Assembly (NCBI RefSeq): GCF_000701445.1
Contig: NZ_JNIX01000007.1
Coordinates: 1 to 64,000 of the forward strand
Length of the DNA: 64,000 nt
Source: Brevundimonas bacteroides DSM 4726
Lineage (GTDB): Bacteria; Pseudomonadota; Alphaproteobacteria; Caulobacterales; Caulobacteraceae
Direction of reading: 5' to 3'
Positions 53,025 to 63,399 of the stretch are shown in pieces. Position numbers and translations under genes: made by a program. The notes under the pieces were generated by a model, which saw only the letters and a list, made by a program, of their open reading frames with translations, did not search any database and was not told where the DNA came from. Positions within the stretch are counted from its first letter, which is position 1. The number at the start of each line of letters is the position of its first letter.

Positions 53025-53960
53025 ATGATCGAGATGGTGATCGACGCCCGCAGGAAGGACCTCGGCGGCTTCGAGGTCGGGCGCGTCCTGCCGTTCCATT
53101 CGCGCCGCATGATCGGGCCCTTCATCTTCCTGGATCACATGGGCCCGGCCGAGTTCGCGCCGGGGGCCGAGGCGATCAATGTGCGACCGCATCCGCACAT
53201 CGGACTGTCGACGCTGTCCTATCTGTTCGAGGGCGAGATGCTGCACCGCGACAGCCTGGGCTACACCCAACACATTCGTCCCGGCGAGGTGAACTGGATG
53301 ACCGCCGGCAAGGGCATCGTCCATTCCGAACGGACCGATCCGCTCAAAAGGGCGCAGGGCGGCCCGCTGAACGGCATGCAGGCGTGGATCGCCCTGCCGA
53401 CCGAGGCCGAGGAAACGAATCCCAGCTTTCAGCACATCGGTGAAGAGGGACTGCCCCTCTATGAGAACGGCGGCCTGTTCGCGCGGCTGGTGGCGGGGGA
53501 GGCTTATGGCGCCAAGGCGGGGGTGCAGGTGTCCTCGCCGCTCTTCTACGTCCATTGGGAGCTGCAGGACGGCGTGCGGACCGCCCCGCCGCCGGGCAGC
53601 GGCGCCGGCGGCATGTCGGAGCGCGCGCTCTATGTCGCCAAGGGTTCGGTCGAGATCGGCGACCGCACCTTCCACGAGGGCCAGCTGGTCGTGCTGGAGC
53701 CGACGGCGGAGCCGACCGTGCGATCCATCGGCCCGTCGACGGTCATGGTGCTGGGCGGAGAGCCGGTCGGCGAGCGCCACATCTGGTGGAACTTCGTCCA
53801 CTCGTCGAGGGAGCGCATCGAGCAGGCCAAGAAGGACTGGAAGGCCGGCCGCATGACCCTGCCGACCGAGGACGACCACGAGTTCATTCCTCTTCCGGAC
53901 GACGCTGCGGTGACCACCCGTTCCGACCCGGTTTCCCCTGGGCCGACACATCCGGTCTAG
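53025..53960 (+). CDS. Pirin-family protein
   Basis: 311 residues of bicupin. The metal-site histidines lie in VRPHPHIGLSTLSYLFEGEM and the second pair in WMTAGKGIVHSERTD, matching the human pirin ligands His/His/His/Glu. The C-terminal cupin (LYVAKGSVEIGDRTFHEGQL) follows. Some bacterial pirins degrade quercetin or modulate pyruvate dehydrogenase; here the function is unknown. GGAGG lies upstream. Confidence 0.93.
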   Translation: MIEMVIDARRKDLGGFEVGRVLPFHSRRMIGPFIFLDHMGPAEFAPGAEAINVRPHPHIGLSTLSYLFEGEMLHRDSLGYTQHIRPGEVNWMTAGKGIVHSERTDPLKRAQGGPLNGMQAWIALPTEAEETNPSFQHIGEEGLPLYENGGLFARLVAGEAYGAKAGVQVSSPLFYVHWELQDGVRTAPPPGSGAGGMSERALYVAKGSVEIGDRTFHEGQLVVLEPTAEPTVRSIGPSTVMVLGGEPVGERHIWWNFVHSSRERIEQAKKDWKAGRMTLPTEDDHEFIPLPDDAAVTTRSDPVSPGPTHPV

Positions 53961-54107
53961 GGCGACCAGACAAGGGCATGCCCCGCGATCGTCCCTGCTC
54001 GGTGGGGTCTGGCGTCCATTCTGCGGGGGCTCAACCTGAACGCATGAAACAGCCGAGCTCCATATGGCTCAGGTTGTATTGCTGGGGCTCGCACGTTAGC
54101 CCGGCTT

Positions 54108-54293
54108 ATGGATCAGTGGTGGGTCGAACTGGAGCCTTCGAGCGGCGAACGGGTCGTCTGTTTACGGCGTGACGGCGTCGTCCATCGGGAACGGATCGAG
54201 GCGCGACATCTCGCCTCTCACCGCGACCCGATAGAGTGGCTCTGGCTTGTCGTGGGCCGAATGGACCGGTCGCTCATGGGCAAGTGGAAGTAG
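54108..54293 (+). CDS. Possible small protein
   Basis: 61 residues, MDQWWVELEPSSGERVVCLR and onward, basic and Trp-rich at the C terminus. No family recognised and no clear ribosome site. Its stop lies two bases before the methyltransferase start, which would suit coupling, but it could be chance. The preceding gap (53961-54107) holds nothing else. Confidence 0.35.
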   Translation: MDQWWVELEPSSGERVVCLRRDGVVHRERIEARHLASHRDPIEWLWLVVGRMDRSLMGKWK

Positions 54294-54295
54294 AC

Positions 54296-55222
54296 GTGGC
54301 TTACCAAGAAATCGCAATGCTGGAGCCTATCGGTGCGCTGGATCACGAGCGTTACCTGGCTGCGAACCCCGATGTCCGATTGGCAGGATTGGACCCGGCT
54401 GTGCATTATGAGTTGCACGGGCACAGCGAGGGCCGACGCCAAGTTGTCGATCCCGCGCGCGTCATGGCCTTGCGGGAGGAGAAGCTCTCGCGCGTGCGGT
54501 TCAACCGGTCCTGTGCGAGAGCTGCGACGGGGGCCTTTGACGTCTTGTCGGCCGGAGCGCGCGCAAGCTTCAAGCTTCCAGAATATCCGCCGGTGGCAGA
54601 GAACGACTATGCGCCCGAACTGGTGGACATGATCCGTGGCAATCCGGACAGTCTTTTTCTGGACGTTGGTGCTGGGTTCAGACACGTTTACTATTCTAAC
54701 GTCGTGAACGCAGAAATCTGGGCTGCACCTTCGACAGATGTGGTGTGTCTCGGTGAGGATCTGCCGTTTGAAGATGGGCAGTTCGACCACGTATTCTGCC
54801 TGGCCGTACTGGAACACACCAAAAGACCCTGGATCGCGGCCCAAGAGATCATGCGTGTTCTAAAGCCTGGCGGCACCATCCGCATTGACTGGCCATTTCT
54901 CCAGCCAATTCACGGCTACCCGCATCATTATTATAACGCGACCCCCATGGGCCTCATGTCCATGTTCGAGGATATGGATGTGCAGTCGGCCCGAGTTCGT
55001 CCCTGGCAGCACCCGATCTTCACCTTGTCTTGGTTCCTGAACGAGTGGGCGACAGGCCTGCAAGGCGCCGCGCTGGAAAGCCTGAAGTCACTGACAGTTC
55101 AGAACATTCTGGATGCGAATCCGGAGGTGTTGCTTCGCCACCCGTTCTGCCAAGAGCTTGGTGCGGCACGCCAGGAAATCATCGCTGCGGGGACCACCTT
55201 GATCGCCACGAAGCGAGCCTAG
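54296..55222 (+). CDS. Class I SAM methyltransferase with DP-H-G-type N-terminal motif
   Basis: About 308 residues from a GTG at 54296 with GGAAG just upstream. The N terminus HERYLAANPDVRLAGLDPAV, then HYELHGHSEGR, is the short module found on polysaccharide-biosynthesis glycosyltransferases and methyltransferases. The Methyltransf_11 fold follows: LFLDVGAGFRHVYYSNVV, then FDHVFCLAVLEHTKRPWIAA and MRVLKPGGTIRIDWPF. Base composition is lower in GC than the chromosome, suggesting acquisition. Likely modifies a surface glycan; substrate unknown. Confidence 0.8.
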   Translation: MAYQEIAMLEPIGALDHERYLAANPDVRLAGLDPAVHYELHGHSEGRRQVVDPARVMALREEKLSRVRFNRSCARAATGAFDVLSAGARASFKLPEYPPVAENDYAPELVDMIRGNPDSLFLDVGAGFRHVYYSNVVNAEIWAAPSTDVVCLGEDLPFEDGQFDHVFCLAVLEHTKRPWIAAQEIMRVLKPGGTIRIDWPFLQPIHGYPHHYYNATPMGLMSMFEDMDVQSARVRPWQHPIFTLSWFLNEWATGLQGAALESLKSLTVQNILDANPEVLLRHPFCQELGAARQEIIAAGTTLIATKRA

Positions 55223-55535
55223 CCCGGAGGCACCCGGCTCACTCACCAAGCCTGGTCTCATGACACTGGAAGTCCGGTTCAAGGCCGATGACGACCTCCA
55301 AGGCACCAGTGATGTGACCTCACAAGAGCGCTGCGGAGGCCGTAACCGTCGAAAGCCTGGAAGCCGCGTGAACTCTGCTGATCCGCGTGTATCTGCCTCC
55401 TAGACGCGCGGTGCGGTCGGCACTGATGTGACGTTGAGCATTCTCGTCGTTGACCGACATCGACATCAGGTGAAACCTGGAACGCGCGCGTCGCAGGGCT
55501 TCACTGGAAGATCCAAGTCATCGCAGGCAAAAGCC
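55223..55535. other. Gene-free stretch between methyltransferase and tRNA-Ala
   Basis: 313 bp with no supportable gene. It abuts the 3' end of tRNA-Ala, a common island attachment point. No second copy of the tRNA 3' end and no integrase were seen. Confidence 0.5.
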
Positions 55536-55611
<76 letters not shown>

Positions 55612-55685
55612 GCGCCATTGGCAGCAGGAGCGGGCGACATAGAGGGGCCAAGCGGCCGGTGTCAACGGCCCTGCGCAGAGTGGCT

Positions 55686-56300
55686 TCAGAACGGCAGCAG
55701 GTTCCGCTGACGGCTGTAGGCCATGGTACCGACGTTGGCGCCGAGGCGCAGGCCAACGCCGGTCCGCACGGGGGCCAGCACAATGCCGTCGGCGCGCTGG
55801 TAGTTCACGCCCACGCCGCCGACCAGATAGGCCGAGCCCTCCACGCCCGGATAGCGGCGGTAGATCGCATCGGGATTGTAGAGGCCATAGACAAGCGTGA
55901 AGACGCGGCTGGCGTTGCCGCCGACGTCCCAGCCCACCGAGATGCCCTGCCAGAACACCTCGATCGAGGCGCTCATGTCCTTCATGTGCAGGGCGCCGCG
56001 GCCATAGCGCAGACCCACGACGGCGGCCCCTGCCCCCTCCTCGCCCGCGATATAGGCGGTGGGGGCGTCGCCCTGGTCGGCGAAGATGCGTTCGATGGCG
56101 GCGCCCATGGCTTCGGCGGCGATGCCGAGTTCGCGCGAGCCCGCCGCCACCAGCTCGTCGGCGGTGTAGGCCGGGGCATTGGTGTCGGATGCGATCGGAT
56201 AGGCCGGTTCGACCGGCTGGCGCGGCTGGGTCGCGCAGGCCCCCAGGGAAGTGGCGGTCACGGCGGCGAAGCCGGTCTGGATCAGCTGGCGGCGGTGCAT
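55686..56300 (-). CDS. DUF1134 (EipA-type) envelope protein
   Basis: 204 residues. The N terminus is a lipoprotein-like signal ([20 protein letters not shown], then ACATQP). The DUF1134 domain has [40 protein letters not shown] and [20 protein letters not shown]. In Brucella the homologue EipA is periplasmic, small-beta-barrel and needed for envelope integrity. The cysteine suggests this one may be lipidated. Confidence 0.88.
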   Translation of the reverse strand: MHRRQLIQTGFAAVTATSLGACATQPRQPVEPAYPIASDTNAPAYTADELVAAGSRELGIAAEAMGAAIERIFADQGDAPTAYIAGEEGAGAAVVGLRYGRGALHMKDMSASIEVFWQGISVGWDVGGNASRVFTLVYGLYNPDAIYRRYPGVEGSAYLVGGVGVNYQRADGIVLAPVRTGVGLRLGANVGTMAYSRQRNLLPF

Positions 56301-56403
56301 GAATGGTCCCCGGACTGGTTCGCCCCCTTGGCGTTCGGTCAGGGTCGGCGAGGTTTGAGTCAGCCTTGGGGCGGCAAGGTTAACGGAAACTTTCCGAGCC
56401 CGC

Positions 56404-56946
56404 TCAGTGCTTGTCCGTCTTGGCCGTCAGCCAGTCCATCAGGGCCAGCAGCACGCCGGAGACCACAAAGGTCAGGTGGATGATGACGCCCCACAGCATC
56501 GCCGCCTCGTCCAGCGGATAGCCGGGCTTGCCGATGTTCATGAAGGACTTCAGCAGTTGGATGCCCGAGATCGCCACGATGGAGGCGATCAGCTTCATCT
56601 TCAGGCCCGAGAAGTCGACGGTGCCCATCCACGGCGGGCGGTCGGTCTCGCCGTCCAGATCCAGCTTGGACACGAAGTTCTCATAGCCCGAGAAGATCAC
56701 GATCAACAGCAGATTGCCTGCGAGCGACAGGTCCACCAGCGTCAGGACCGCCAGGATCGCCCCGTTGGAGTCCATCTCGTCGCGCGGCGCAAAGGCTTGG
56801 GGCAGGTAGTAGGCCAGATCGCGCAGGAAGACGGCCAGCAACATGACCAGGGCTAGCGCCAAACCGACGTAGAACGGCGCCATCAGCCATCGTGAGCGGA
56901 ACAGCATCCGCTCAAAGGCCGTCTCGATCCTCGGCTTGACGCCCAT
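56404..56946 (-). CDS. YqhA/UPF0114 membrane protein
   Basis: 180 residues with three or four transmembrane helices. The N-terminal IETAFERMLFRSRWLMAPFY and the central VDLSLAGNLLLIVIFSGYEN are the YqhA/TIGR00645 signature. Function unknown. It follows pheT on the same strand with a 15-bp gap. Confidence 0.93.
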   Translation of the reverse strand: MGVKPRIETAFERMLFRSRWLMAPFYVGLALALVMLLAVFLRDLAYYLPQAFAPRDEMDSNGAILAVLTLVDLSLAGNLLLIVIFSGYENFVSKLDLDGETDRPPWMGTVDFSGLKMKLIASIVAISGIQLLKSFMNIGKPGYPLDEAAMLWGVIIHLTFVVSGVLLALMDWLTAKTDKH

Positions 56947-56961
56947 CCTGAGCCCCCCGGG

Positions 56962-59385
56962 CTAGCTCCTGAGCCGCGCCCCCAGCTTTTCGGCGGCGGC
57001 GACAATGCGCCCAGACAGACCCTCGATATCGGCGTCGGTCAAGGTCGCCTCGCGCGGCTGGATCACGACCTCGATGGCGATGGACTTCGAACCCTCCGGC
57101 ACGCCGGCGCCGCGATAGACGTCGAACACCCGAACGTCTGTGATCAGGGCCTTGTCCGCTCCCGCTACGGCACGAACGAGATCGCCCCCCGCCCGGCCGT
57201 CCTCGACCACGAAGGCGAAGTCGCGGGTCAGCGGCATCAGATTGGGCAGGTCGGCGTTGCCGCGCGCCTTGGTCGCCTTGGCCTTGGGCTCGGGCACAGC
57301 GTCCAGAACGATCTCGAACGCCAGCATGGGGCCATCGGCGTCCAGCGCCTTGAGCACCCGCGGATGCACCGCGCCGAACTCGGCGATGACTGTCTTGGGG
57401 CCCAGTTGCAGCCGCGCCGACCGCCCCGGGTGCCACCAGTCGCGGTTGGCCCCTTGCGCGAGCTGCATCGCCCCGACCGGCGCGCCGATCTGCTCCAGCA
57501 GGGCCGTCAGGTCGCCCTTCAGCGTGAACAGGGCGTCCTCTCCCGCCCCGCCCCAGTGCCGGGCGGCGCGGGGGCTGATCAGGCCGGCGATCACCGTCCT
57601 CTGCTCGCCCGGTCCATCGCCCAGATAGATCGGCCCGATCTCGAACAGGGCCACGTCGCCGTGACCCCGGGCGGCGTTCCTCGCCGCCGCCTGGATCAGG
57701 TTGGGCAGGACCGACGGCCGCATGCAGTCCAGGTCGGACGCGATGGGGTTGTCCACCACCAGACGCTCATCCCCTCCGCCGAACAGCTGCGCGATATCCC
57801 GCCGCGTGAACGACCACGTCACAGCTTCCGAATAGCCCATGGCCGCGAGCGCCCGGCGCGCGATCCGCACGCGAGCCTGACGGGCATTCAGCACGCCCCG
57901 GCTGGGCGCGCCCTGATCGGGCAGGGGGGTGTCGGGCAGGTGATCGTAGCCGTGGATGCGCGCGACCTCTTCCACCAGATCGGCGGGGCCTTCCACGTCG
58001 CGGCGCCACGAAGGGGGGGTGACGGTCCAGCGCTCGACCTGACCCGCGCCGCCCGCGGTCACCAGGAAGCCGAGCTGACCCAGGATCGTGCCGATCCGGT
58101 CATCGTCCAGGTCCAGCCCCGACAGCCGCTTCACATAGGCGGGATCGAAGGGGAACGGGGCCGGGTTCGCCGGGGCCTCGCCCGCCAGCACGATCTCCGA
58201 GGGCTCCCCGCCGCACAGGTCCAGGATCAGCCGCGTCGCCAGCTCCAGCCCCGGCACGACCGAGGCGGGATCGACCCCGCGCGCGAACCGGTACTGGGCG
58301 TCCGAGGTGATCCCCAGCGACCGCCCCGTCTGGGCCGTCGCGATGGGGTCGAACCAGGCGCTCTCGACGAACACATCGACCGTCGCATCGTCGCAGCCAG
58401 TGCTCTCGCCGCCCATGACGCCCCCCAGGCCGATGGGTCGTTCGCCGCCGGCGTCAGCGATGACGCAATCCGCCGGGGACGCCGCATAGGTCTTGCCGTC
58501 GAGCGCGATCAGGTGCTCGGGTTCGCCAGTCTCGCACGCCGCCTGTCCACCGCGCACCACAATCTCGGACCCGACCAGCTTGTTCGCGTCATAGACGTGC
58601 AGCGGCCGAGCCCGGTCATACGCAATCAGATTGGTCACATCGACCAGCCGGTTGATCGACCGCAGCCCGATCGACGTCAGTCGTCTTTGCAGCCACTCCG
58701 GCGACGGCCCGTTCTTCACCCCCCGGATCAACCGACCGGCGAACACCGGGCACAGCTCCGGCGCCTCGATCCGCACCGAGACGGGACAAGGGAAGCCGCC
58801 CCGGACGACCGCGATGTCGAAATGCTTGAGCGTGCCCACGCCCGCGGCGGCCAGATCGCGCACGATGCCCGTCACCCCCAGCCAGTCCGGCCGGTTGGGC
58901 GTCACCTCGAAATCGATCACCGGTTCCGCGCCGAACAGCTTGGCCACCGGCGTGCCCACTGGAACCTCCGGAGGGAGTTCCTGGATACCGTCACTCTCGT
59001 CGGCCAGCTGCAGCTCCGAAGCCGAGCACAGCATGCCGTTCGACACCACACCGCGCACGGGCTTCTCGACCAGCGTCACGCCCAGACCCGGCACATAGGC
59101 CCCGATCGGCGCATAGATGGTCGTCAGGCCTGCCCGGGCGTTCGGCGCTCCGCAGACGATCTCCTTCAGGCCGTCGACGGTCTCGACCTGGCAGACCCGC
59201 AGCCGGTCGGCGTCGGGGTGTTGAACCGCTTCCACGATCTTCGCCACGGTGAAGGGCGCCAGGGCGGCGGCTGGATCGTGGACCTCCTCGACCTCCAGTC
59301 CGGCCATGGTCATGGCGTCGGCGACCTCGGCCGCGGTGGCTGTCGTGTCGAGGTGATCCTTCAGCCAGGACAGGGAGAACTTCAT
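56962..59385 (-). CDS. pheT: Phenylalanyl-tRNA synthetase beta subunit
   Basis: 807 residues. N-terminal [24 protein letters not shown]-like tRNA-binding domain ([20 protein letters not shown]), B3/B4 editing domain, B5 domain, catalytic-like core ([20 protein letters not shown]) and C-terminal ferredoxin-like anticodon domain. Pairs with PheS to charge tRNA-Phe. Its ATG overlaps the stop of a small membrane gene (ATGA) rather than following pheS directly. Confidence 0.97.
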   Translation of the reverse strand: MKFSLSWLKDHLDTTATAAEVADAMTMAGLEVEEVHDPAAALAPFTVAKIVEAVQHPDADRLRVCQVETVDGLKEIVCGAPNARAGLTTIYAPIGAYVPGLGVTLVEKPVRGVVSNGMLCSASELQLADESDGIQELPPEVPVGTPVAKLFGAEPVIDFEVTPNRPDWLGVTGIVRDLAAAGVGTLKHFDIAVVRGGFPCPVSVRIEAPELCPVFAGRLIRGVKNGPSPEWLQRRLTSIGLRSINRLVDVTNLIAYDRARPLHVYDANKLVGSEIVVRGGQAACETGEPEHLIALDGKTYAASPADCVIADAGGERPIGLGGVMGGESTGCDDATVDVFVESAWFDPIATAQTGRSLGITSDAQYRFARGVDPASVVPGLELATRLILDLCGGEPSEIVLAGEAPANPAPFPFDPAYVKRLSGLDLDDDRIGTILGQLGFLVTAGGAGQVERWTVTPPSWRRDVEGPADLVEEVARIHGYDHLPDTPLPDQGAPSRGVLNARQARVRIARRALAAMGYSEAVTWSFTRRDIAQLFGGGDERLVVDNPIASDLDCMRPSVLPNLIQAAARNAARGHGDVALFEIGPIYLGDGPGEQRTVIAGLISPRAARHWGGAGEDALFTLKGDLTALLEQIGAPVGAMQLAQGANRDWWHPGRSARLQLGPKTVIAEFGAVHPRVLKALDADGPMLAFEIVLDAVPEPKAKATKARGNADLPNLMPLTRDFAFVVEDGRAGGDLVRAVAGADKALITDVRVFDVYRGAGVPEGSKSIAIEVVIQPREATLTDADIEGLSGRIVAAAEKLGARLRS

Positions 59386-59846
59386 GACGGCGAGACCAGT
59401 CCCAGGATTACCTGGATGAGGATGAACAGATAGGCGAAACCCGATAGCCAGAGCGCGATCGTGAACCGCATGGTCCGACCCATGACCAGCTTCAGCCCAT
59501 GCTCCAGGATGGCCTCTTCGGTCACCCGCTCAGCAGCGATGCCCGACGATGTGGCCCACAGCGTCGTGCAGCACAGGCCGACCGCGAGCAGCAGCAGGAT
59601 CAGCGCAGCGGTCGCCCAGCCCCCGTCCGCCCGCTCGGACAGATACAGCGCGAGCGCCGCGAAGATTCCGTCCGCCGACATCAGCCCGCCCGCCTTGCCC
59701 ATGATGCGGTCCAGCGCCGTCACGCAATAGCTCGAGGCCGCCTTGGGTCCATCCAGATAGGCCATCAGCGCCTGGCGATAGGCCAGCCGGTCGGACGCGC
59801 GCACCGGCACGCCCAGCATCGCCGTCAGGAGCGGTGTGGAGCTCAA
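59382..59846 (-). CDS. Small membrane protein between pheS and pheT
   Basis: 154 residues. Two C-terminal transmembrane helices ([20 protein letters not shown] and [20 protein letters not shown]) follow a soluble N-terminal part. No family recognised. Coupled at both ends by 4-bp overlaps, with the gene upstream and with pheT downstream, so it is clearly part of the phe operon. Confidence 0.75.
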   Translation of the reverse strand: MSSTPLLTAMLGVPVRASDRLAYRQALMAYLDGPKAASSYCVTALDRIMGKAGGLMSADGIFAALALYLSERADGGWATAALILLLLAVGLCCTTLWATSSGIAAERVTEEAILEHGLKLVMGRTMRFTIALWLSGFAYLFILIQVILGLVSPS

Positions 59847-60256
59847 GCCACGCTCCGGATGGACAGGATCTGCTCCAGGATCGCCGCATTGCCGGTGAAG
59901 CCGAGCCCGTGGAACTCGCAGCCGTCGAAGGTGCAGTTGCGGACCGGGATGGCGCCGATCGCCATATTGGCCACAGGCCGCAGCACCATATTGGCGATGT
60001 CGCCCTTGGAGTTGCCAAAGTTGGTGGCTTCGAAGTTCGTCCCGTCCAGCACCAGCATCACCGCCGGCCCTTCGATGCGGCAGCCCCTGAAGGTCACGCC
60101 CTCGATCACCGACCGGCCCTGGCGCAGCGTCGCCATGAACAGCTCATAAAGCGGCATGTCTTCGTTCTCGAAGACGCGCTTGGTCAGGTCCGAGGCCGGA
60201 TTGAAGCGGCGGCCCAGCCCGGTCATCGGCAGTTGCGACGGATCGACAAATGTCAT
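59843..60256 (-). CDS. Pentapeptide-like repeat protein between pheS and pheT
   Basis: 137 residues. Short repeats of the form xxFxG (VTFRGCRIEG, TNFEATNFGN, CTFDGCEFHGLGFTG) suggest a small right-handed quadrilateral helix of the pentapeptide-repeat type, though the pattern is loose. An N-terminal helix-like stretch (NEDMPLYELFMATLRQGRSV) precedes it. Coupled to the next gene by ATGA. Function unknown. Confidence 0.72.
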   Translation of the reverse strand: MTFVDPSQLPMTGLGRRFNPASDLTKRVFENEDMPLYELFMATLRQGRSVIEGVTFRGCRIEGPAVMLVLDGTNFEATNFGNSKGDIANMVLRPVANMAIGAIPVRNCTFDGCEFHGLGFTGNAAILEQILSIRSVA

Positions 60257-60272
60257 GGGTCAGGTCCGGGGT

Positions 60273-61349
60273 TCAGCTCAGGCCGGAGGCCAGGTTGGGC
60301 GCAGCGAACGCCGAAAAGCCATAGTGGGCCAGCCAGCGCACATCGGCCTCGAACATGGGACGCAGGTCCGGCACGCCGTATTTCAGCATGGCCAGGCGAT
60401 CGACGCCCATGCCGAAGGCGAAGCCCTGCCACTGGTCCGGGTCGATGCCGCAGTTCCGCAGCACATTGGGATGCACCATCCCGCAGCCCAGAATCTCCAG
60501 CCAGTCGTCGCCCTCGTTGAGCACCAGCTTGCCGCCCGACCGGTCGCAGCGGATGTCCATCTCGGCCGAGGGCTCGGTGAAGGGGAAGTGGTGCGGCCGG
60601 AACCGGGCGTCCACGTCGTCCAGCTCGAAGAAGCGCGCCACGAAGTCCTTCAGCGTCGTCTTCAGATGCCCCATGTGGATGTCCCGTCCGATCACCAGAC
60701 CCTCGATCTGATGAAACATCGGGGTGTGGGTCGCGTCGGAATCCTTCCTGAAGGTGCGGCCGGGCGCGACGATGCGGATCGGCGGCTCCTGGCTCATCAT
60801 GGTGCGCACCTGCACCGGGCTGGTGTGGGTCCGCAGCACCTTGCGCTCCCCCGTCTCCGGGTCGGGCCGCAGGAAGAAGGTGTCGTGCATCTCCCGCGCC
60901 GGATGCTTGGGCGGGAAGTTCAGGGCCGTGAAATTGTGGAAGTCGTCCTCGATGTCCGGGCCCTCGGCGACCGAGAAGCCCATTTCCGCAAAGACGGCGA
61001 TCATCTCGTCCATCACCTGCATGGTCGGGTGAACCCCGCCCTTGCGACGCGACCGCGCCGGCAGGGTCAGATCGACGTGCTCCGCCGCCAGACGCGCGTC
61101 CAGCTCGGCGGCTTCCAGCTCGGCCTTCTTCGCCGCGAGGGCCGAAGCGACCCGGTCCCGCAGGCCGTTGATGACCGGCCCCTGCTCGCGACGCTCCTCG
61201 GGGCTCATCGCCCCCATGCCCTTCAGCAGACCAGAGATCGTGCCGGTCTTCCCCAGCGCCGCGACGCGCACGGCCTCCACCTCGGCGACGGTCGCCGCCC
61301 CGCCGATGGCGTTGATCAGATCCAGTTCGAGGGTTGCCAAGTCGATCAT
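60273..61349 (-). CDS. pheS: Phenylalanyl-tRNA synthetase alpha subunit
   Basis: 358 residues from the ATG at 61349 (the upstream in-frame extension is unlike the family). N-terminal coiled-coil tRNA-binding arm, class II motif 2 ([20 protein letters not shown] and [20 protein letters not shown]) and motif 3 ([20 protein letters not shown]). PheS binds Phe-AMP. The operon runs pheS, two small genes, pheT, yqhA. Confidence 0.98.
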   Translation of the reverse strand: MIDLATLELDLINAIGGAATVAEVEAVRVAALGKTGTISGLLKGMGAMSPEERREQGPVINGLRDRVASALAAKKAELEAAELDARLAAEHVDLTLPARSRRKGGVHPTMQVMDEMIAVFAEMGFSVAEGPDIEDDFHNFTALNFPPKHPAREMHDTFFLRPDPETGERKVLRTHTSPVQVRTMMSQEPPIRIVAPGRTFRKDSDATHTPMFHQIEGLVIGRDIHMGHLKTTLKDFVARFFELDDVDARFRPHHFPFTEPSAEMDIRCDRSGGKLVLNEGDDWLEILGCGMVHPNVLRNCGIDPDQWQGFAFGMGVDRLAMLKYGVPDLRPMFEADVRWLAHYGFSAFAAPNLASGLS

Positions 61350-61401
61350 GGCGGCAGGCTCTAGCCGCTCAAGGCTCCAGACGGAAGACGGCGGAGGCGG
61401 T

Positions 61402-62325
61402 TCAGCCGCGCTCGCCCGGCTCCTGGCGATAGGGCATCTCCTGCCGGTAGGGTCGGCCCTCGCCCGTGTCGCCCGGCGGCAGGTCGCCATAGTAGCCCGC
61501 GGGCGGGGTCACATAGATCGGCGCGGGCTGATAGTCGACCGGCGGGGCCTGGACGATGATCGGCTGCTGATGGACGGGCGGGGCCGGGGCGTACTGATGC
61601 CCGCCCGTCACCGCGCCGCCGCCCTGATAGGCATAGCCGCCGCCGTAGGCCTGGCTCTCGCTGTAGCTCTCGTAGGTGGCGGTGCTGGAGCCGTAGGCGC
61701 TCTGGTGATCCTGCTCGAAATACACCTGGGGCGGGGCTTGGACGACCGACGGCTGGGCGTAACCGTAGCCGCTTCCGTAGCCATGTCCGCCGCCATGGCC
61801 GTAGCCGCCGCAGACGCCGTCGCAGGGGCGCGGGCGCGGCGGGCGGCAGCCGCCGCAGCGGTCCGTGGTCACATATCGCCGACCGAAGCCGTGGACGGTG
61901 TAGCCGAACGGCCGGCTCGGCCCGTAACCCGGCCCGCTGACGTAAACGTATCCATAGCCGCTGCCATAGCCGTATCCGCCCAGGTCGATCCCGCCCGAAC
62001 CTACGGCGATCATGCCGCCGTGCCCGCCGTATCCGCCGCGCACCTGTCCCAGATCATAGGCGCGTGCGTTGATCGAGGCTCCGGCCCCCGCCGAGGCATA
62101 GGCGCTGGCGTTCGCATTGGCGTTCACATTGACGTTGATGTTGCCGCCGTAGTGGCCGCCTCCGCCACAGCCGCCCCGGCAGCCGCCGCCCGGATGCCCG
62201 CCGCCTCCGTGACCCCCGCCATGATGCCCGCCACCCCCAGGTCGGTCTCCAGCGAGCGCGGGGGTGGCGGCCATGATCAGCAGGCCGAGAAGCGAGGCGA
62301 TGAGGGTCGAAAAAAGTCGGGACAC
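61402..62325 (-). CDS. Glycine-rich secreted protein
   Basis: 307 residues. Signal peptide [20 protein letters not shown], ending TPALAG. The rest is low-complexity: His/Gly repeats ([14 protein letters not shown]), an Asn/Ala segment ([16 protein letters not shown]), Gly/Tyr repeats ([10 protein letters not shown]), four or more Cys ([28 protein letters not shown]) and a Pro/Gln-rich C terminus. Possibly an extracellular adhesive or metal-binding protein. No family recognised. Confidence 0.7.
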   Translation of the reverse strand: MSRLFSTLIASLLGLLIMAATPALAGDRPGGGGHHGGGHGGGGHPGGGCRGGCGGGGHYGGNINVNVNANANASAYASAGAGASINARAYDLGQVRGGYGGHGGMIAVGSGGIDLGGYGYGSGYGYVYVSGPGYGPSRPFGYTVHGFGRRYVTTDRCGGCRPPRPRPCDGVCGGYGHGGGHGYGSGYGYAQPSVVQAPPQVYFEQDHQSAYGSSTATYESYSESQAYGGGYAYQGGGAVTGGHQYAPAPPVHQQPIIVQAPPVDYQPAPIYVTPPAGYYGDLPPGDTGEGRPYRQEMPYRQEPGERG

Positions 62326-63005
62326 GGCAGACTCTCCAGGCGGATCATGCCGTCCTAGAGTGTCGTGGTGCGTTTGGGTTCCGGATGCTCCCTGGGCGCG
62401 AGAGCGCCGTTCCAGACGTGGTTAAACTTCGCGCGTGTGGCGTGAAGGTGGGGCGTGGAGCCAGTGCGGCGGCCGCATCCGCGTCAACCCGATCCGCGCG
62501 ACGGAAGAGATCGCCGCCACGCCCGATGCGGCCTGAGGCGCCGTCCCGGAAGCCTGGCGGTTGCCGGGATCGCGCCCCACGTCCCTTCGCCCCTTGCGGG
62601 TCGACGAAGGATCGCGAGCTGTTTTTCTCAATCATCCAACGACGCCCGGAATCAGCGAGTAAAATCAACGCCCGCTCCGTTTGAGACGCTCTGAACGCGC
62701 CCTCATTGAAACCTGCCTTACAATCACCCCCGGTTCCGTCGCCTGGGAAGGGCGCAAGGCCTTGCGAGCTTGTCGCGGCGGAAGCGGTTGGAGCGGGGGC
62801 TCCCGAGGTCCAACGACCGGAGGCCGTGAAGAGCGGTCGTCCGGCGTCCGGATCAAGGGGGTGGTTCACGGGTCCTTCGGGGCTCGCGGCGATAAGGGCG
62901 TCGGCAGAAGACCGGCGTCGTTCAGGGGATCGGCTTTCGCAAGCACGCCGACCTTCCCGCCGGAGGCGTCAGTAGCGGCAAGGCTCTAACAGGGCCGTTG
63001 GTCCC
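62326..63005. other. Gene-free intergenic stretch
   Basis: About 680 bp between the glycine-rich protein gene and the dispersed repeat. Short open frames exist on both strands but none has a family, a ribosome site and plausible composition together. No tRNA or recognisable ncRNA was seen. Confidence 0.55.
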
Positions 63006-63163
63006 CGGTCAGTCGGCTTCGAGCGACGCGGGGCCGTCCGCTTCCGGTCAGACCAGCCGCGCGGAGCAGTCAGCGTTCGCCGAAACACAAACCCATACGG
63101 TCTCCGGGCGAAGGCCCGGCTGCTCCGCCCGCCCTTCCCATCCCGTTCACAGCGGAAGAGCGT
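63006..63163. repeat. Dispersed intergenic repeat, copy B
   Basis: Same orientation and order as copy A at 1-157. The first 62 bases are identical, the middle is diverged but alignable (CGCCGAAACACAAACCCATACGG-like), and the end is near-identical. It lies downstream of ileS. The region 63164-63399 between it and ileS holds nothing else I can support. Confidence 0.85.
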
Positions 63164-63399
63164 CGACGCATGCCTGTTTCCCTCCGGCTCTCCGCCCCCT
63201 GGGCGGAGACAGGCGGCAGAGCCGCCAGAGGCGGGCCCGTGACCGCGCACTCCGCACAACGCCAACGCCACTGTCGCCGGCTTAGTCGGTCCTCATCCGC
63301 GCCACTGCCTCGCCCCCCTTCGTCTCGGCGCTGGTCGCGCCGATCCACTCCCCCATCGCCGATGGCGACGGGGGAGAGACGACAAACGGTCTTTGACAA

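Noticed and set aside
62681-62989. Small basic protein in the gap before ileS
   Set aside because: No ribosome site, low-complexity Arg/Gly composition, and no consistent counterpart beside repeat copy A.
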